A program made the position numbers and the translations under genes. DNA of 27,659 nt from Alcaligenaceae bacterium (lineage in GTDB: Bacteria > Pseudomonadota > Gammaproteobacteria > Burkholderiales > Burkholderiaceae_B), in assembly GCA_947380655.1 (NCBI GenBank), contig CANCRX010000042.1:1-27659 (forward strand). Reading direction: 5' to 3'. Under the pieces are notes generated by a model that saw only the letters and a program-made list of their open reading frames with translations, was not told where the DNA came from and searched no databases. Below, one piece after another: positions 15,657-23,836 of the stretch (within the stretch, counting starts at the first letter, position 1; every line of letters begins with the position of its first letter).

Positions 15657-16568
15657 CTATTTGCGTGCACGTTCAATGGCATCGCAAATTGATCCTGCTG
15701 CCTCGATCAAGCGTGGTCCGGGCCGATAAATCACGTCTGCATTCATCATGAAAATCTGTCCGTCGCGTGCAGCAGGCAGACCTGCGGACATCCAGTATGC
15801 CTGAGTGGCCGCATCCAGGGCCGGTTGCGCGCTGGCCTCGGCACGTCCTAGCAAAATGATGTCAGGTTTGGCCTCAAGTACGGTTTTTGTGCTGACTTGG
15901 GGTGTAACGGAGGCAACTTGAGCAAAAACATTCACGCCGCCGCATAATTCAATGACATCAGATAGTAAATGATCACCCCCCAGAGAGTATTCGGGTTCTG
16001 TTCCAGCCTGAATAAATACCCTAACGGGAGGGCGTTGCGCGTGACGACTTGCCTTGGCGTGCACCAGCATATCCAGTGTCTGACGCAGCAAATCAGCGCG
16101 TGGCCGAGCAATGTGAGAGGTGCCGAGCAGGATACCAAAATTTTCCACAGAGTCAGCGATTTCAGCCAGAGACTCTGGCGTACTCACAAAGACGGGGATA
16201 TTGAGTGCCTCAAACGGATCCAGTTGCTCAGTGAGCCAGCCGATGATCAGATCAGGGCGGTAAGCTTTTATTTTTTCAGGATCGGGCTGCAGACCATCCC
16301 CAATCCGCGGTAGTTTGCGTGCTTCAGGAGGAAACTCGCTGGAATCAACGGTTGCAACAATTTTGCTCCCTCCACCCGCAGCAAAAACGATTTCAGTAAT
16401 TTGTGAGGATAGGGTCACAACACGCTTAGCCGGCTCGCTGAGCAACACCGCACGACCGTTGTCATCGATGAGCTCAATCGAGGCGGCCTGGGCTGGCGCA
16501 AGCGCACCCAGCAGGAGCAACGCCCAAAAGGTTAATGAAATAAAGCGGCGATGCAAAAAAACAGGCAT
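15657..16568 (-). CDS. BtuF-like periplasmic metal-chelate/cobalamin-binding protein
   Basis: 303 residues from ATG 16568, giving a clean signal peptide that begins MPVFLHRR and ends PAQA before ASIEL. A longer frame to 16634 runs through the predicted promoter and is rejected. The mature protein shows the helical-backbone metal receptor fold: RVVTLSSQITEIVFAAGGGSKIV, PRIGDGLQPDPEKIKAYRPDLII and LEAKPDIILLGRAEA. These are features of BtuF, FepB and related class III binding proteins. Absence of a lipobox suggests a soluble periplasmic form. The position divergent from B12-dependent metH favours corrinoid binding, but no BtuC or BtuD gene is present and siderophore or heme binding cannot be excluded. 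It is the first gene of a unit with thiG, thiD and the pcm-like gene. Confidence 0.85.
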   Translation of the reverse strand: MPVFLHRRFISLTFWALLLLGALAPAQAASIELIDDNGRAVLLSEPAKRVVTLSSQITEIVFAAGGGSKIVATVDSSEFPPEARKLPRIGDGLQPDPEKIKAYRPDLIIGWLTEQLDPFEALNIPVFVSTPESLAEIADSVENFGILLGTSHIARPRADLLRQTLDMLVHAKASRHAQRPPVRVFIQAGTEPEYSLGGDHLLSDVIELCGGVNVFAQVASVTPQVSTKTVLEAKPDIILLGRAEASAQPALDAATQAYWMSAGLPAARDGQIFMMNADVIYRPGPRLIEAAGSICDAIERARK

Positions 16569-16605
16569 GTGATCACTTGAAAATCGCCCGGACAGTGGGT
16601 CTCTG

Positions 16606-16634
16606 ATGCTACCCCTCAAGCGCCATGTTGACAA
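16606..16634 (-). promoter_or_regulatory. Probable sigma-70 promoter of the BtuF-like/thiG/thiD unit
   Basis: On the minus strand TTGTCA (16634-16629) and TAGCAT (16611-16606) are separated by 17 bases, matching the -35 and -10 consensus at five and four of six positions. Initiation would fall near 16599, about 30 bases before ATG 16568. I see no cobalamin or TPP riboswitch motifs in the short leader. Confidence 0.55.
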
Positions 16635-16710
16635 ACATAATCAAGCGAAAGGCGCACGCAGGATTAAACAAAGTGTAGGGCATGCCCAACATATAGGGAT
16701 TAAGCTCTAT

Positions 16711-16764
16711 AGGAGGCGTGTTTTTGTTACCATGACGGGTTGGCCAAAGACCATATTTCAGTAG
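16711..16764 (+). other. metH leader: strong ribosome site and possible 10-codon leader ORF
   Basis: AGGAGG at 16711-16716 is the strongest ribosome site in the region, but it lies 80 bases before the chosen metH ATG. The next ATG, 16732, is 15 bases from it, farther than usual, and opens a 10-codon frame (MTGWPKTIFQ) ending at TAG 16762-16764, out of frame with metH. A small hairpin (TATAG at 16692-16696 with CTATA at 16707-16711) and the palindrome GGGCATGCCC (16678-16687) lie just upstream. This may be a leader-peptide arrangement or a coincidence. Confidence 0.3.
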
Positions 16765-16796
16765 TCTTTGCCCCTTATTTCTGGCCGGTCCCCACT

Positions 16797-19700
16797 ATGT
16801 CTTATCCCAAATTGCCTTATCCCCTTGAAAGCTACACCCGTGGTGCGGAATTCGCGCGCCTGCTGGGGCAGCGCATCATGATTCTTGATGGGGCGATGGG
16901 TACGATGATTCAGCGCTACAAGCTCTCTGAGTCTGACTTTCGTGGGGCGCGTTTTACAGCGCATGGAAAAGACGTAAAGGGCAACAACGAATTGTTGTCG
17001 CTCACGCGTCCTGATGTGATTCGCGAGATCCATGAACAGTACCTTGAAGCTGGCTCAGATGTCATCGAGACGAACACCTTTGGTGCGACCACCATTGCCC
17101 AGGGTGATTATGATCTGCCAGAGCTCGCCTATGAGTTGAATCTCGAGTCGGCCAGAATCGCCCGTGCAGCGTGCGATAAATTCAGTACGCTTGAGCGTCC
17201 AAGGTTTGTGGCAGGTGCACTGGGTCCTCAGCCAAAGACCGCTTCGATCTCCCCTGACGTGAATGATCCTGGTGCGCGCAATGTCACCTTTGACGAGTTG
17301 CGCATCGCCTACGCAGAGCAGTTAAATGGCTTGCTTGATGGCGGGATTGATCTGGTTCTGATCGAAACCATTTTTGATACGCTCAACGCCAAGGCAGCTA
17401 TTTTTGCGGTCGAGGAGGTGTTTGAGGCGCGCGGTGAGCGCTTGCCGGTCATGATTTCCGGTACGGTCACGGATGCTTCGGGTCGGATTCTTTCGGGTCA
17501 GACGGTTGAGGCTTTCTGGAATTCTGTGCGTCACGCACGTCCGATTACGATTGGACTGAATTGCGCGCTGGGCGCAGCACTCATGCGCCCCTACATCGCT
17601 GAGTTGTCCAAAATCTGTGACACCTACGTATGTGTCTATCCGAATGCAGGTCTACCCAACCCAATGAGCGATACGGGCTTTGATGAAACCCCGGCGGATA
17701 CCTCTGCGTTGCTCGAAGAGTTCGCCAAGTCGCGTTTAGTCAATATGGCGGGTGGTTGCTGCGGCACTACACCGGATCACGTGCGTGCGATCGCAGAAAA
17801 AGTCTGCGCCTTGCCTATACGTGTAGTGCCTGAGATTGAAGTCAAGACGCGCCTGTCCGGACTGGAGGCACTCAATTTCGACGACAACTCTTTGTTCATT
17901 AACGTCGGTGAGCGGACCAACGTGACGGGCAGCAAAATGTTTGCGCGCCTGATACGTGAGGAAAAGTACGATGAGGCGATTGCCGTCGCCCGCCAGCAGG
18001 TTGAAAGTGGTGCGCAGATTATTGATATCAACATGGATGAAGCCATGCTGGATTCGATGGCCTGTATGCATCGTTTTCTGAATCTGATCGCTTCTGAGCC
18101 TGATATCGCACGCGTGCCGGTGATGATTGACAGCTCTAAGTGGTCAGTGATTGAGGCCGGCTTGAAGTGCGTGCAAGGCAAGCCGATCGTCAACTCGATC
18201 TCGCTCAAAGAAGGCGAAGAGCCGTTTCTTAAACAAGCTCAGCTCTGCCGTCGCTACGGTGCGGCTGCAGTGGTCATGGCCTTTGATGAAAAAGGCCAGG
18301 CCGATACCTATGAGCGTCGTCAGATTATTTGTGCCCGCGCTTATAAGCTGTTGGTCGAAGTGGTTGGCTTCCCGCCCGAAGACATTATTTTTGATCCGAA
18401 CGTCTTCGCCATCGCGACCGGTATTGATGAGCACAATCACTACGCAGTCGACTTTATTGATTCAACGAAGTGGATTCGTCAACATTTGCCGCACGCCCGT
18501 ATATCAGGCGGGGTCTCGAATGTGAGCTTCTCGTTCCGCGGTAATGAACCGATGCGCGAGGCAATCCATACCGTATTCCTGTATTACGCCATTCGCGAAG
18601 GCATGTCGATGGGCATTGTGAATGCCGGCCAGCTGGGCGTTTATGCCGACATTGATCCTGTCTTACGTGACCTCGTTGAGGACGTGGTGCTTGACCGTGC
18701 CGAGCCTGTCGGTCTCAAAGAAGCCGACGATACGCGCACGCCTACTGAACGCCTGGTTGCTTTTGCCGATAGCGTAAAAGGCAGTGGCATCAAACGTGAA
18801 GAAGACCTCGCCTGGCGTGCCCAGACGGTCGAAAAGCGACTCGCACATGCGATGGTGCATGGACTGACGAATTTCATCATCGAAGACACCGAGGAAATCC
18901 GTCAGCAGATTGCTGATCGTGGTGGGCGTCCGATTGAGGTCATCGAAGGTCCTTTGATGGACGGCATGAATATCGTTGGTGACCTGTTTGGTGAGGGCAA
19001 AATGTTTTTGCCACAGGTTGTGAAATCTGCACGCGTCATGAAACAGGCGGTAGGCCACCTCGTGCCCTATATCGAAGCAGAAAAGAAACTCATCGCTGCT
19101 GCGGGTGGTGATGTGCGTGCGAAAGGCAAAATTCTGATTGCGACCGTCAAGGGTGACGTACACGATATTGGTAAAAATATTGTCACGGTCGTGCTTCAGT
19201 GCAATAACTTCGAAGTCATTAATATGGGCGTGATGGTGCCCTGCGCAGAAATTCTCGCGCGTGCCAAAGCCGAAAACGTCGATATTGTTGGCCTGTCAGG
19301 ACTGATTACGCCGAGTCTAGAAGAAATGGCCTACGTGGCCAGTGAGATGCAGCGTGATGAATATTTCCGTAGCCGTAAAATTCCGTTGATGATTGGTGGG
19401 GCTACGACCAGTCGCGTGCATACCGCGGTCAAGATTGCGCCGCATTATGAAGGCCCGGTCATTTATGTGCCCGATGCCAGTCGCTCGGTCGGTGTCGCAC
19501 AAAATCTGGTTTCCGAGACGGCCAACACTTATCTCGAAGAGTTGGCTGTTGAATACGAAGAAGTGCGCCGACGTCATGCCGGCCGCAAGGCTACACCGCT
19601 GATCCCGATCGCCGAGGCGCGTGCTGCGAAGCCTGCGATCGACTGGTCTGCCTACACACCGCCTCGCCCAAAATTTATTGGTCGGCGTACCTTCAAGAAT

Positions 19701-20570
19701 TTTGATCTGGCAGAACTCTCGCGTTTCGTGGATTGGACCCCATTTTTTCAAACCTGGAGTTTGTTTGGTCAGTACCCTGCGATTCTTGAGGACAAGGTTG
19801 TCGGCGAGCAGGCCAAAAAAGTCTTCGCCGATGGACAGGCGATGATGAAACGCATCGTCGATGGTCGCTGGCTGACTGCCAATGGCGTGGCGGCGTTTTA
19901 TCCCGCCAATACCGTCAATGATGATGATATCGAGATCTATCAGGACGAGACGCGTCAAAAAGTCTTATTCACCTGGCGCGGCTTACGCCAGCAAGGTGTC
20001 AAGCGCGAAGGTGTTGAGAACAAATGCCTGGCTGACTACATCGCGCCAAAATCTTCAGGTGTTGTGGATTACATCGGGCTCTTTGCCGTGACAGCGGGTA
20101 TTGGCATTGAGAAAAAAGAGCAAGAGTTCATGGACGCGAATGACGACTATTCTTCGATCATGTTTAAGTCTCTTGCTGATCGTTTAGCGGAGGCCTTCGC
20201 CGAAGCGTTGCACGCGCGTGTGCGAACTGATTTGTGGGGCTATGTGCCTGATGAATCATTGACGAATCAAGAGATGATCAAAGAGGCTTACCAAGGTATC
20301 CGTCCGGCACCAGGTTACCCTGCATGCCCCGAGCATGTTGTCAAAAAAGAAATGTTTGAAGTGCTGGATGGCGCGGACATTGGGATGATCCTGACCGAAA
20401 GCTATGCGATGCATCCTGCAGCGAGTGTCTCAGGCTTTTATTTCAGCCATCCGCAGTCGCATTATTTCAACGTCGGTACGATTGGCGAAGATCAGTTGCA
20501 GGATTATGCCGAGCGTTCGGGGCGTACCAGCGAAGATTTAAAGCGGACGTTGGCACCTAATCTGGGTTGA
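16797..20570 (+). CDS. metH: Cobalamin-dependent methionine synthase MetH
   Basis: 1257 residues from ATG 16797, full length; a TTG at 16740 in the same frame would add 19 residues without family match. Four modules are present. The homocysteine domain starts at ILDGAMGTMIQRYKL and has zinc cysteines Cys256, Cys321 and Cys322. The pterin domain has FINVGERTNVTGSK. The cobalamin domain has a helical cap, then DVHDIG with the cobalt-ligand His789, VDIVGLSGLITPS and MIGGATTSR. The C-terminal AdoMet reactivation domain has RPAPGYPACPEH and the HPAASVSGFYFSHP stretch. It transfers methyl from 5-methyl-THF to homocysteine. Some Burkholderiales split this enzyme into two genes, but here it is one chain. 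No SAM, SAH or B12 riboswitch is evident upstream. Confidence 0.97.
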   Translation: MSYPKLPYPLESYTRGAEFARLLGQRIMILDGAMGTMIQRYKLSESDFRGARFTAHGKDVKGNNELLSLTRPDVIREIHEQYLEAGSDVIETNTFGATTIAQGDYDLPELAYELNLESARIARAACDKFSTLERPRFVAGALGPQPKTASISPDVNDPGARNVTFDELRIAYAEQLNGLLDGGIDLVLIETIFDTLNAKAAIFAVEEVFEARGERLPVMISGTVTDASGRILSGQTVEAFWNSVRHARPITIGLNCALGAALMRPYIAELSKICDTYVCVYPNAGLPNPMSDTGFDETPADTSALLEEFAKSRLVNMAGGCCGTTPDHVRAIAEKVCALPIRVVPEIEVKTRLSGLEALNFDDNSLFINVGERTNVTGSKMFARLIREEKYDEAIAVARQQVESGAQIIDINMDEAMLDSMACMHRFLNLIASEPDIARVPVMIDSSKWSVIEAGLKCVQGKPIVNSISLKEGEEPFLKQAQLCRRYGAAAVVMAFDEKGQADTYERRQIICARAYKLLVEVVGFPPEDIIFDPNVFAIATGIDEHNHYAVDFIDSTKWIRQHLPHARISGGVSNVSFSFRGNEPMREAIHTVFLYYAIREGMSMGIVNAGQLGVYADIDPVLRDLVEDVVLDRAEPVGLKEADDTRTPTERLVAFADSVKGSGIKREEDLAWRAQTVEKRLAHAMVHGLTNFIIEDTEEIRQQIADRGGRPIEVIEGPLMDGMNIVGDLFGEGKMFLPQVVKSARVMKQAVGHLVPYIEAEKKLIAAAGGDVRAKGKILIATVKGDVHDIGKNIVTVVLQCNNFEVINMGVMVPCAEILARAKAENVDIVGLSGLITPSLEEMAYVASEMQRDEYFRSRKIPLMIGGATTSRVHTAVKIAPHYEGPVIYVPDASRSVGVAQNLVSETANTYLEELAVEYEEVRRRHAGRKATPLIPIAEARAAKPAIDWSAYTPPRPKFIGRRTFKNFDLAELSRFVDWTPFFQTWSLFGQYPAILEDKVVGEQAKKVFADGQAMMKRIVDGRWLTANGVAAFYPANTVNDDDIEIYQDETRQKVLFTWRGLRQQGVKREGVENKCLADYIAPKSSGVVDYIGLFAVTAGIGIEKKEQEFMDANDDYSSIMFKSLADRLAEAFAEALHARVRTDLWGYVPDESLTNQEMIKEAYQGIRPAPGYPACPEHVVKKEMFEVLDGADIGMILTESYAMHPAASVSGFYFSHPQSHYFNVGTIGEDQLQDYAERSGRTSEDLKRTLAPNLG

Positions 20571-20574
20571 GTCA

Positions 20575-21675
20575 CTACCAGGTAACACTCTCGATCGCGA
20601 GAGCTGCGATGACTGCTGTAATGAGCAAACTAGTTTTTGCGTTACGGCCGATGACGCCTTGCTGACTTTCAACATAGTGATAAAGCAAGGCGCCGGCCGC
20701 GATCGAAGTTATCACGGCGGCAAGAATACCCAGCAGGTTAATCAGTACGCCAGTAGGAAATAGTTTGTGCCAGATTGCATTGAATCCGATGCAGATACCG
20801 TAATGAATCAAAAAAATTGAATAAGAGCGTTGTCCGAGCCACGTCAGCACGCCAGGTTTAGGCCAGCGTTCCAGCCAGTGTTTCTGACTCGCAATACTGA
20901 CCAGTACTGCCGTTGCCAGTGCCACAGTAATTGCATTACGAAAATCCAGTGCCAGTGCAACAGCTCCAAGTAGGCAAATCGTGATTAAGCCTACTGTCGC
21001 ACGCGCTGGACGGGTAGACCAGTATGACAGCATCCCGAGTCCATATGCCCCAAAAAAGTAGGGCGCATAGTTTTCGTATGCGCTCCAGCGGTTGATGAAC
21101 AGCAAGGATAGGGCAGCCAGCAAAACAATCAGCAGAGGAAACGCCACGCGCCATTTCTCAGTTGTGCGATGCATCAGTGCCGTGAGCAAGATTGTCGCGG
21201 CAAACAACTGAAAATCGATTGCGACAAACCACACTCCTGCGGATAACGCTTGTATATCCAATAGATCGTGCATCAGCAGTGCATGAGCAATGAGTTGAGA
21301 GATGCTGGGCGCGTCTGATAAAGAGTCATGTACGAACCAAGGTCGTACCAAGGCTGTAATGAGCGTTGCGCTGGCGACTGCAAATAAAAAAGGGGTGATG
21401 AGACGTTTGTAACGTTTCCAGATCAGAGGAGCGGGGGCTTTGGCGACAGGATGACCTTCGGGGGCGATCTGGCTTGCCACCATAAATCCCGCCAGAACAA
21501 AAAACATTTGCACCGCGAGTCGCGCGTAAAGAATCAGCGCTTCAATAATGTTAGGCGCAACTTGCCCAACGACTTCCGACATCGGGCCATAAATAGCTAG
21601 GTGGTGCAGGACAATGGCGATGCAGCCAATGCCTTTCATGGCGTCTATGAAGGGAAGTCGAGAGGTTTTTTGCAT
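20575..21675 (-). CDS. Acyltransferase-3 family integral membrane protein
   Basis: 366 residues with about ten hydrophobic segments. The N-terminus PFIDAMKGIGCIAIVLHHLAIYG, with its conserved histidine pair, and FFVLAGFMVASQ, then YSIFLIHYGICIGFN near the end, are features of the OafA/YrhL acyltransferase-3 family. Such inner-membrane enzymes acylate cell-surface sugars (LPS O-antigen, peptidoglycan or exopolysaccharide). No C-terminal SGNH domain is attached. It converges with metH, whose stop is only four bases away, and lies downstream of thiC with a terminator between. The substrate cannot be inferred. Confidence 0.87.
   Translation of the reverse strand: MQKTSRLPFIDAMKGIGCIAIVLHHLAIYGPMSEVVGQVAPNIIEALILYARLAVQMFFVLAGFMVASQIAPEGHPVAKAPAPLIWKRYKRLITPFLFAVASATLITALVRPWFVHDSLSDAPSISQLIAHALLMHDLLDIQALSAGVWFVAIDFQLFAATILLTALMHRTTEKWRVAFPLLIVLLAALSLLFINRWSAYENYAPYFFGAYGLGMLSYWSTRPARATVGLITICLLGAVALALDFRNAITVALATAVLVSIASQKHWLERWPKPGVLTWLGQRSYSIFLIHYGICIGFNAIWHKLFPTGVLINLLGILAAVITSIAAGALLYHYVESQQGVIGRNAKTSLLITAVIAALAIESVTW
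20588..20603. repeat. Hairpin between converging metH and acyltransferase genes
   Basis: CTCTCG and CGAGAG form a perfect 6-bp stem with a four-base loop, inside the last codons of the acyltransferase gene and 18 bases past the metH stop. It lacks a T-run, so any role in ending metH transcription is uncertain. Confidence 0.35.
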
Positions 21676-21695
21676 GGCCCTTTGGTTGAAAACGA

Positions 21696-21725
21696 CCCCG
21701 TCTGAAATTGGATTTTCAGACGGGG
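21696..21725 (-). terminator. Terminator after thiC
   Basis: A perfect 12-bp stem (CCCCGTCTGAAA with TTTCAGACGGGG) and a six-base loop lie eight bases past the thiC stop. On the minus strand it is followed by TCGTTTTC, a short imperfect T-tract. It separates thiC from the acyltransferase gene. Confidence 0.75.
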
Positions 21726-21732
21726 CGGTGCC

Positions 21733-23646
21733 TTAAGTTTTGTGATAAATCTCAGCGCCTTTTTTCACAAACTCAATCGCCTTTTCCTGCATCCCTGCTT
21801 TGAGTGCCGCATCGTTAGCGACGCCTAGTTTGTGCGCATATTCACGCACATCCTGTGTGATTTTCATGCTGCAGAAATGAGGTCCGCACATCGAGCAAAA
21901 ATGCGCGACTTTCATTGAGTCCTTAGGCAAGGTTTCGTCATGAAAATCTTTTGCTGTATCGGGATCCAGGCCGAGGTTGAACTGATCATCCCAGCGGAAT
22001 TCAAAGCGTGCTTTGGACAGCGCATTATCTCGAATCGACGCGCCAGGATGTCCTTTTGCCAGATCCGCAGCGTGCGCCGCAATTTTGTAAGTGATGATGC
22101 CGTCTTTAACGTCTTTCTTGTTTGGCAGGCCCAAGTGCTCTTTAGGTGTCACATAGCAGAGCATCGCACAGCCATACCAGCCGATCAACGCAGCACCAAT
22201 GCCTGAGGTGATGTGATCGTACCCAGGGGCGATATCCGTGGTAAGTGGTCCGAGTGTGTAGAAAGGCGCTTCATCGCAATGCTTGAGCTGCATTTCCATG
22301 TTTTCTTTGATCATTTGCATCGGCACGTGTCCTGGGCCTTCGATCATGACTTGCACGTCGTGTTTCCAGGCGATTTTTGTCAGTTCGCCTAAGGTCTGCA
22401 GTTCTGCAAATTGCGCTTCATCATTTGCATCGAAGCCCGAGCCTGGACGTAAACCATCACCAAGCGAGAAACTCACGTCGTAGGCCTTCATGATTTCGCA
22501 GATTTCCTCAAAGCGTTCATAGAGGAAGCTTTCCTTATGATGCGCCAGACACCACTTGGCCATAATGGAGCCGCCACGTGACACGATGCCTGTCATGCGA
22601 TCGGCAGTCATAGGAATGTAGGCCAGGCGGACCCCCGCATGAATGGTGAAGTAGTCCACGCCCTGTTCGGCTTGTTCGATCAGTGTGTCACGGAAAATTT
22701 CCCAGGTTAAGTCTTCGGCTTTACCGTCAACTTTTTCGAGCGCCTGGTAAATCGGTACCGTACCAATTGGCACAGGTGAATTACGGATGATCCACTCACG
22801 TGTTTCGTGGATGTGCTTGCCTGTTGACAGATCCATGACCGTGTCGCCGCCCCAGCGGATCGCCCAGGTCATTTTTTCAACTTCCTCACCAATGCCAGAG
22901 CTCACAGCCGAGTTACCGATGTTGGCATTGATTTTCACCAGGAAATTTCGACCAATCGCCATGGGCTCGACTTCAGGGTGATTGATATTGACCGGAATGA
23001 TCGCTCGGCCACGTGCGATTTCCTCACGGACAAATTCCGGTGTGATTAACGAGGGAATCGAAGCGCCGAATGATTCTCCGGGGTGCTGACGCAGCATACG
23101 CTTAACCATTTTTTCGCCCTCGGGTCCCGAGGCGCGCAGTGATTCAATGTACTCTTCGCGGCGCAGATTCTCACGAATGGCGACATACTCCATTTCAGGA
23201 GTGATGATGCCGCGGCGGGCGTAATGCATTTGGGAAACGTTTGCGCCAGCCTTTGCCCGACGGGGGTGGCGACGCAAGTCAAAACGCATCGCTGTCAGCT
23301 TTGGATCGGTCAGCCGTTCCTGGCCGTACGCGCTTGAAGGGCCTGCGAGCAATTCTGTGTCGCCACGCTCCTCAATCCACGTGCGACGCATTTCTGGCAA
23401 ACCTTTGCGAATATCAATTTTTGCATCAGGATCTGTGTAAGGACCGCTGCAGTCATAGACGGTCAGTGGCGGATTTTTTTCACCACCAAATGACGTAGGG
23501 GTGTCGTCTTGCGAGATCTCTCTGAAAGGTACGCGGATATCTGGTCGTGAGCCTACTTGGTAGACTTTGCGAGACATCGGCAGTGGTGCAATCGCTGCAG
23601 CATCGACTTCAGCTGTTGCAGCCAGGAATTTTGGGTTGGCATTCAT
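21733..23646 (-). CDS. thiC: Phosphomethylpyrimidine (HMP-P) synthase ThiC
   Basis: 637 residues from ATG 23646. A longer frame to 23724 runs through the riboswitch and is rejected; GGAG lies seven bases before the chosen ATG. Characteristic segments include the N-terminal RKVYQVGSRPDIRVPFREI, YARRGIITPEMEYVAIREN, GNSAVSSGIGEEVEKMTWA, DYFTIHAGV, GPGHVPM and the C-terminal cluster-binding CSMCGPHFC (C-x2-C-x4-C), which holds the radical-SAM 4Fe-4S. It converts aminoimidazole ribotide to HMP-P. Both ends are complete, and a terminator follows. Regulation by TPP is clear from the leader. Confidence 0.97.
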   Translation of the reverse strand: MNANPKFLAATAEVDAAAIAPLPMSRKVYQVGSRPDIRVPFREISQDDTPTSFGGEKNPPLTVYDCSGPYTDPDAKIDIRKGLPEMRRTWIEERGDTELLAGPSSAYGQERLTDPKLTAMRFDLRRHPRRAKAGANVSQMHYARRGIITPEMEYVAIRENLRREEYIESLRASGPEGEKMVKRMLRQHPGESFGASIPSLITPEFVREEIARGRAIIPVNINHPEVEPMAIGRNFLVKINANIGNSAVSSGIGEEVEKMTWAIRWGGDTVMDLSTGKHIHETREWIIRNSPVPIGTVPIYQALEKVDGKAEDLTWEIFRDTLIEQAEQGVDYFTIHAGVRLAYIPMTADRMTGIVSRGGSIMAKWCLAHHKESFLYERFEEICEIMKAYDVSFSLGDGLRPGSGFDANDEAQFAELQTLGELTKIAWKHDVQVMIEGPGHVPMQMIKENMEMQLKHCDEAPFYTLGPLTTDIAPGYDHITSGIGAALIGWYGCAMLCYVTPKEHLGLPNKKDVKDGIITYKIAAHAADLAKGHPGASIRDNALSKARFEFRWDDQFNLGLDPDTAKDFHDETLPKDSMKVAHFCSMCGPHFCSMKITQDVREYAHKLGVANDAALKAGMQEKAIEFVKKGAEIYHKT

Positions 23647-23652
23647 TGAAAC

Positions 23653-23673
23653 GCTCCAAGCATTAATTGGAGC
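23653..23673 (-). promoter_or_regulatory. Hairpin sequestering the thiC ribosome binding site
   Basis: On the mRNA GCTCCAA (23673-23667) pairs perfectly with TTGGAGC (23659-23653) around a seven-base loop. The 3' arm contains GGAG (23657-23654), the thiC ribosome binding site. Folding this hairpin would block initiation and is the likely output of the riboswitch. Confidence 0.75.
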
Positions 23674-23686
23674 CGAATCGGGATGG

Positions 23687-23705
23687 ATTCCAAAGGATTT
23701 GGAAT
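23687..23705 (-). repeat. Perfect hairpin between TPP aptamer and ribosome-site hairpin
   Basis: ATTCCAAA and TTTGGAAT form a perfect 8-bp stem with a three-base loop (TCC). It starts at the 3' edge of the TPP aptamer and may compete with its closing stem or act as a spacer in the expression platform. Confidence 0.65.
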
Positions 23706-23788
23706 ACGCTCCCAGCATCGGCATTATCCGTACTGGTACGAAGGGACTCTCTCAACCTGGCGACTGGCGCCAAGTACCCCCGCATGAT
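23703..23788 (-). promoter_or_regulatory. TPP riboswitch (THI element) upstream of thiC
   Basis: The minus strand shows the conserved blocks of the TPP aptamer in order: GCGGGGGTAC, a P3 hairpin GGCGCCAGTCGCC, GGTTGAGAGAG (canonical CTGAGAG with one change), TCCCTTCGTACC, then ACGGATAATGCC and GATGCTGGGAGCG. It binds thiamin pyrophosphate and represses thiC. The platform downstream has two hairpins, and the second covers the ribosome site, so control is probably at translation initiation. Confidence 0.92.
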
Positions 23789-23794
23789 TATTGA

Positions 23795-23822
23795 AGTATA
23801 GGACTTCTTGAGCGATTTCACA
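23795..23822 (-). promoter_or_regulatory. Possible thiC promoter
   Basis: On the minus strand TATACT (23800-23795) is a good -10. TGTGAA (23822-23817) at 16 bases is a weak -35. Initiation would fall about seven bases before the riboswitch starts, which is a sensible place. Confidence 0.4.
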
Positions 23823-23836
23823 CATTTAACCTATTT

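Noticed and set aside
16569..16634. N-terminal extension of the BtuF-like protein by 22 residues
   Set aside because: It overlaps the probable -35/-10 elements and would bury the signal peptide behind a charged leader.
16569..16796. A cobalamin, SAM or SAH riboswitch between the BtuF-like gene and metH
   Set aside because: I looked on both strands for the B12 box, the GCCACTG-type core and the GAGGAGCGCTGC-type SAH core and found none; only short palindromes and a promoter-like site are present.
21696..21725. Inverted CCGTCTGAA resembling the Neisseria DNA uptake sequence
   Set aside because: It matches only nine of the ten core bases, I noticed no other copies in 27 kb, and the gene content is not Neisseriaceae. 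It is better explained as the thiC terminator.
23647..23724. N-terminal extension of ThiC by 26 residues
   Set aside because: The extension is translated from the riboswitch expression platform, and ATG 23646 has a proper GGAG site and a family-like N-terminus.
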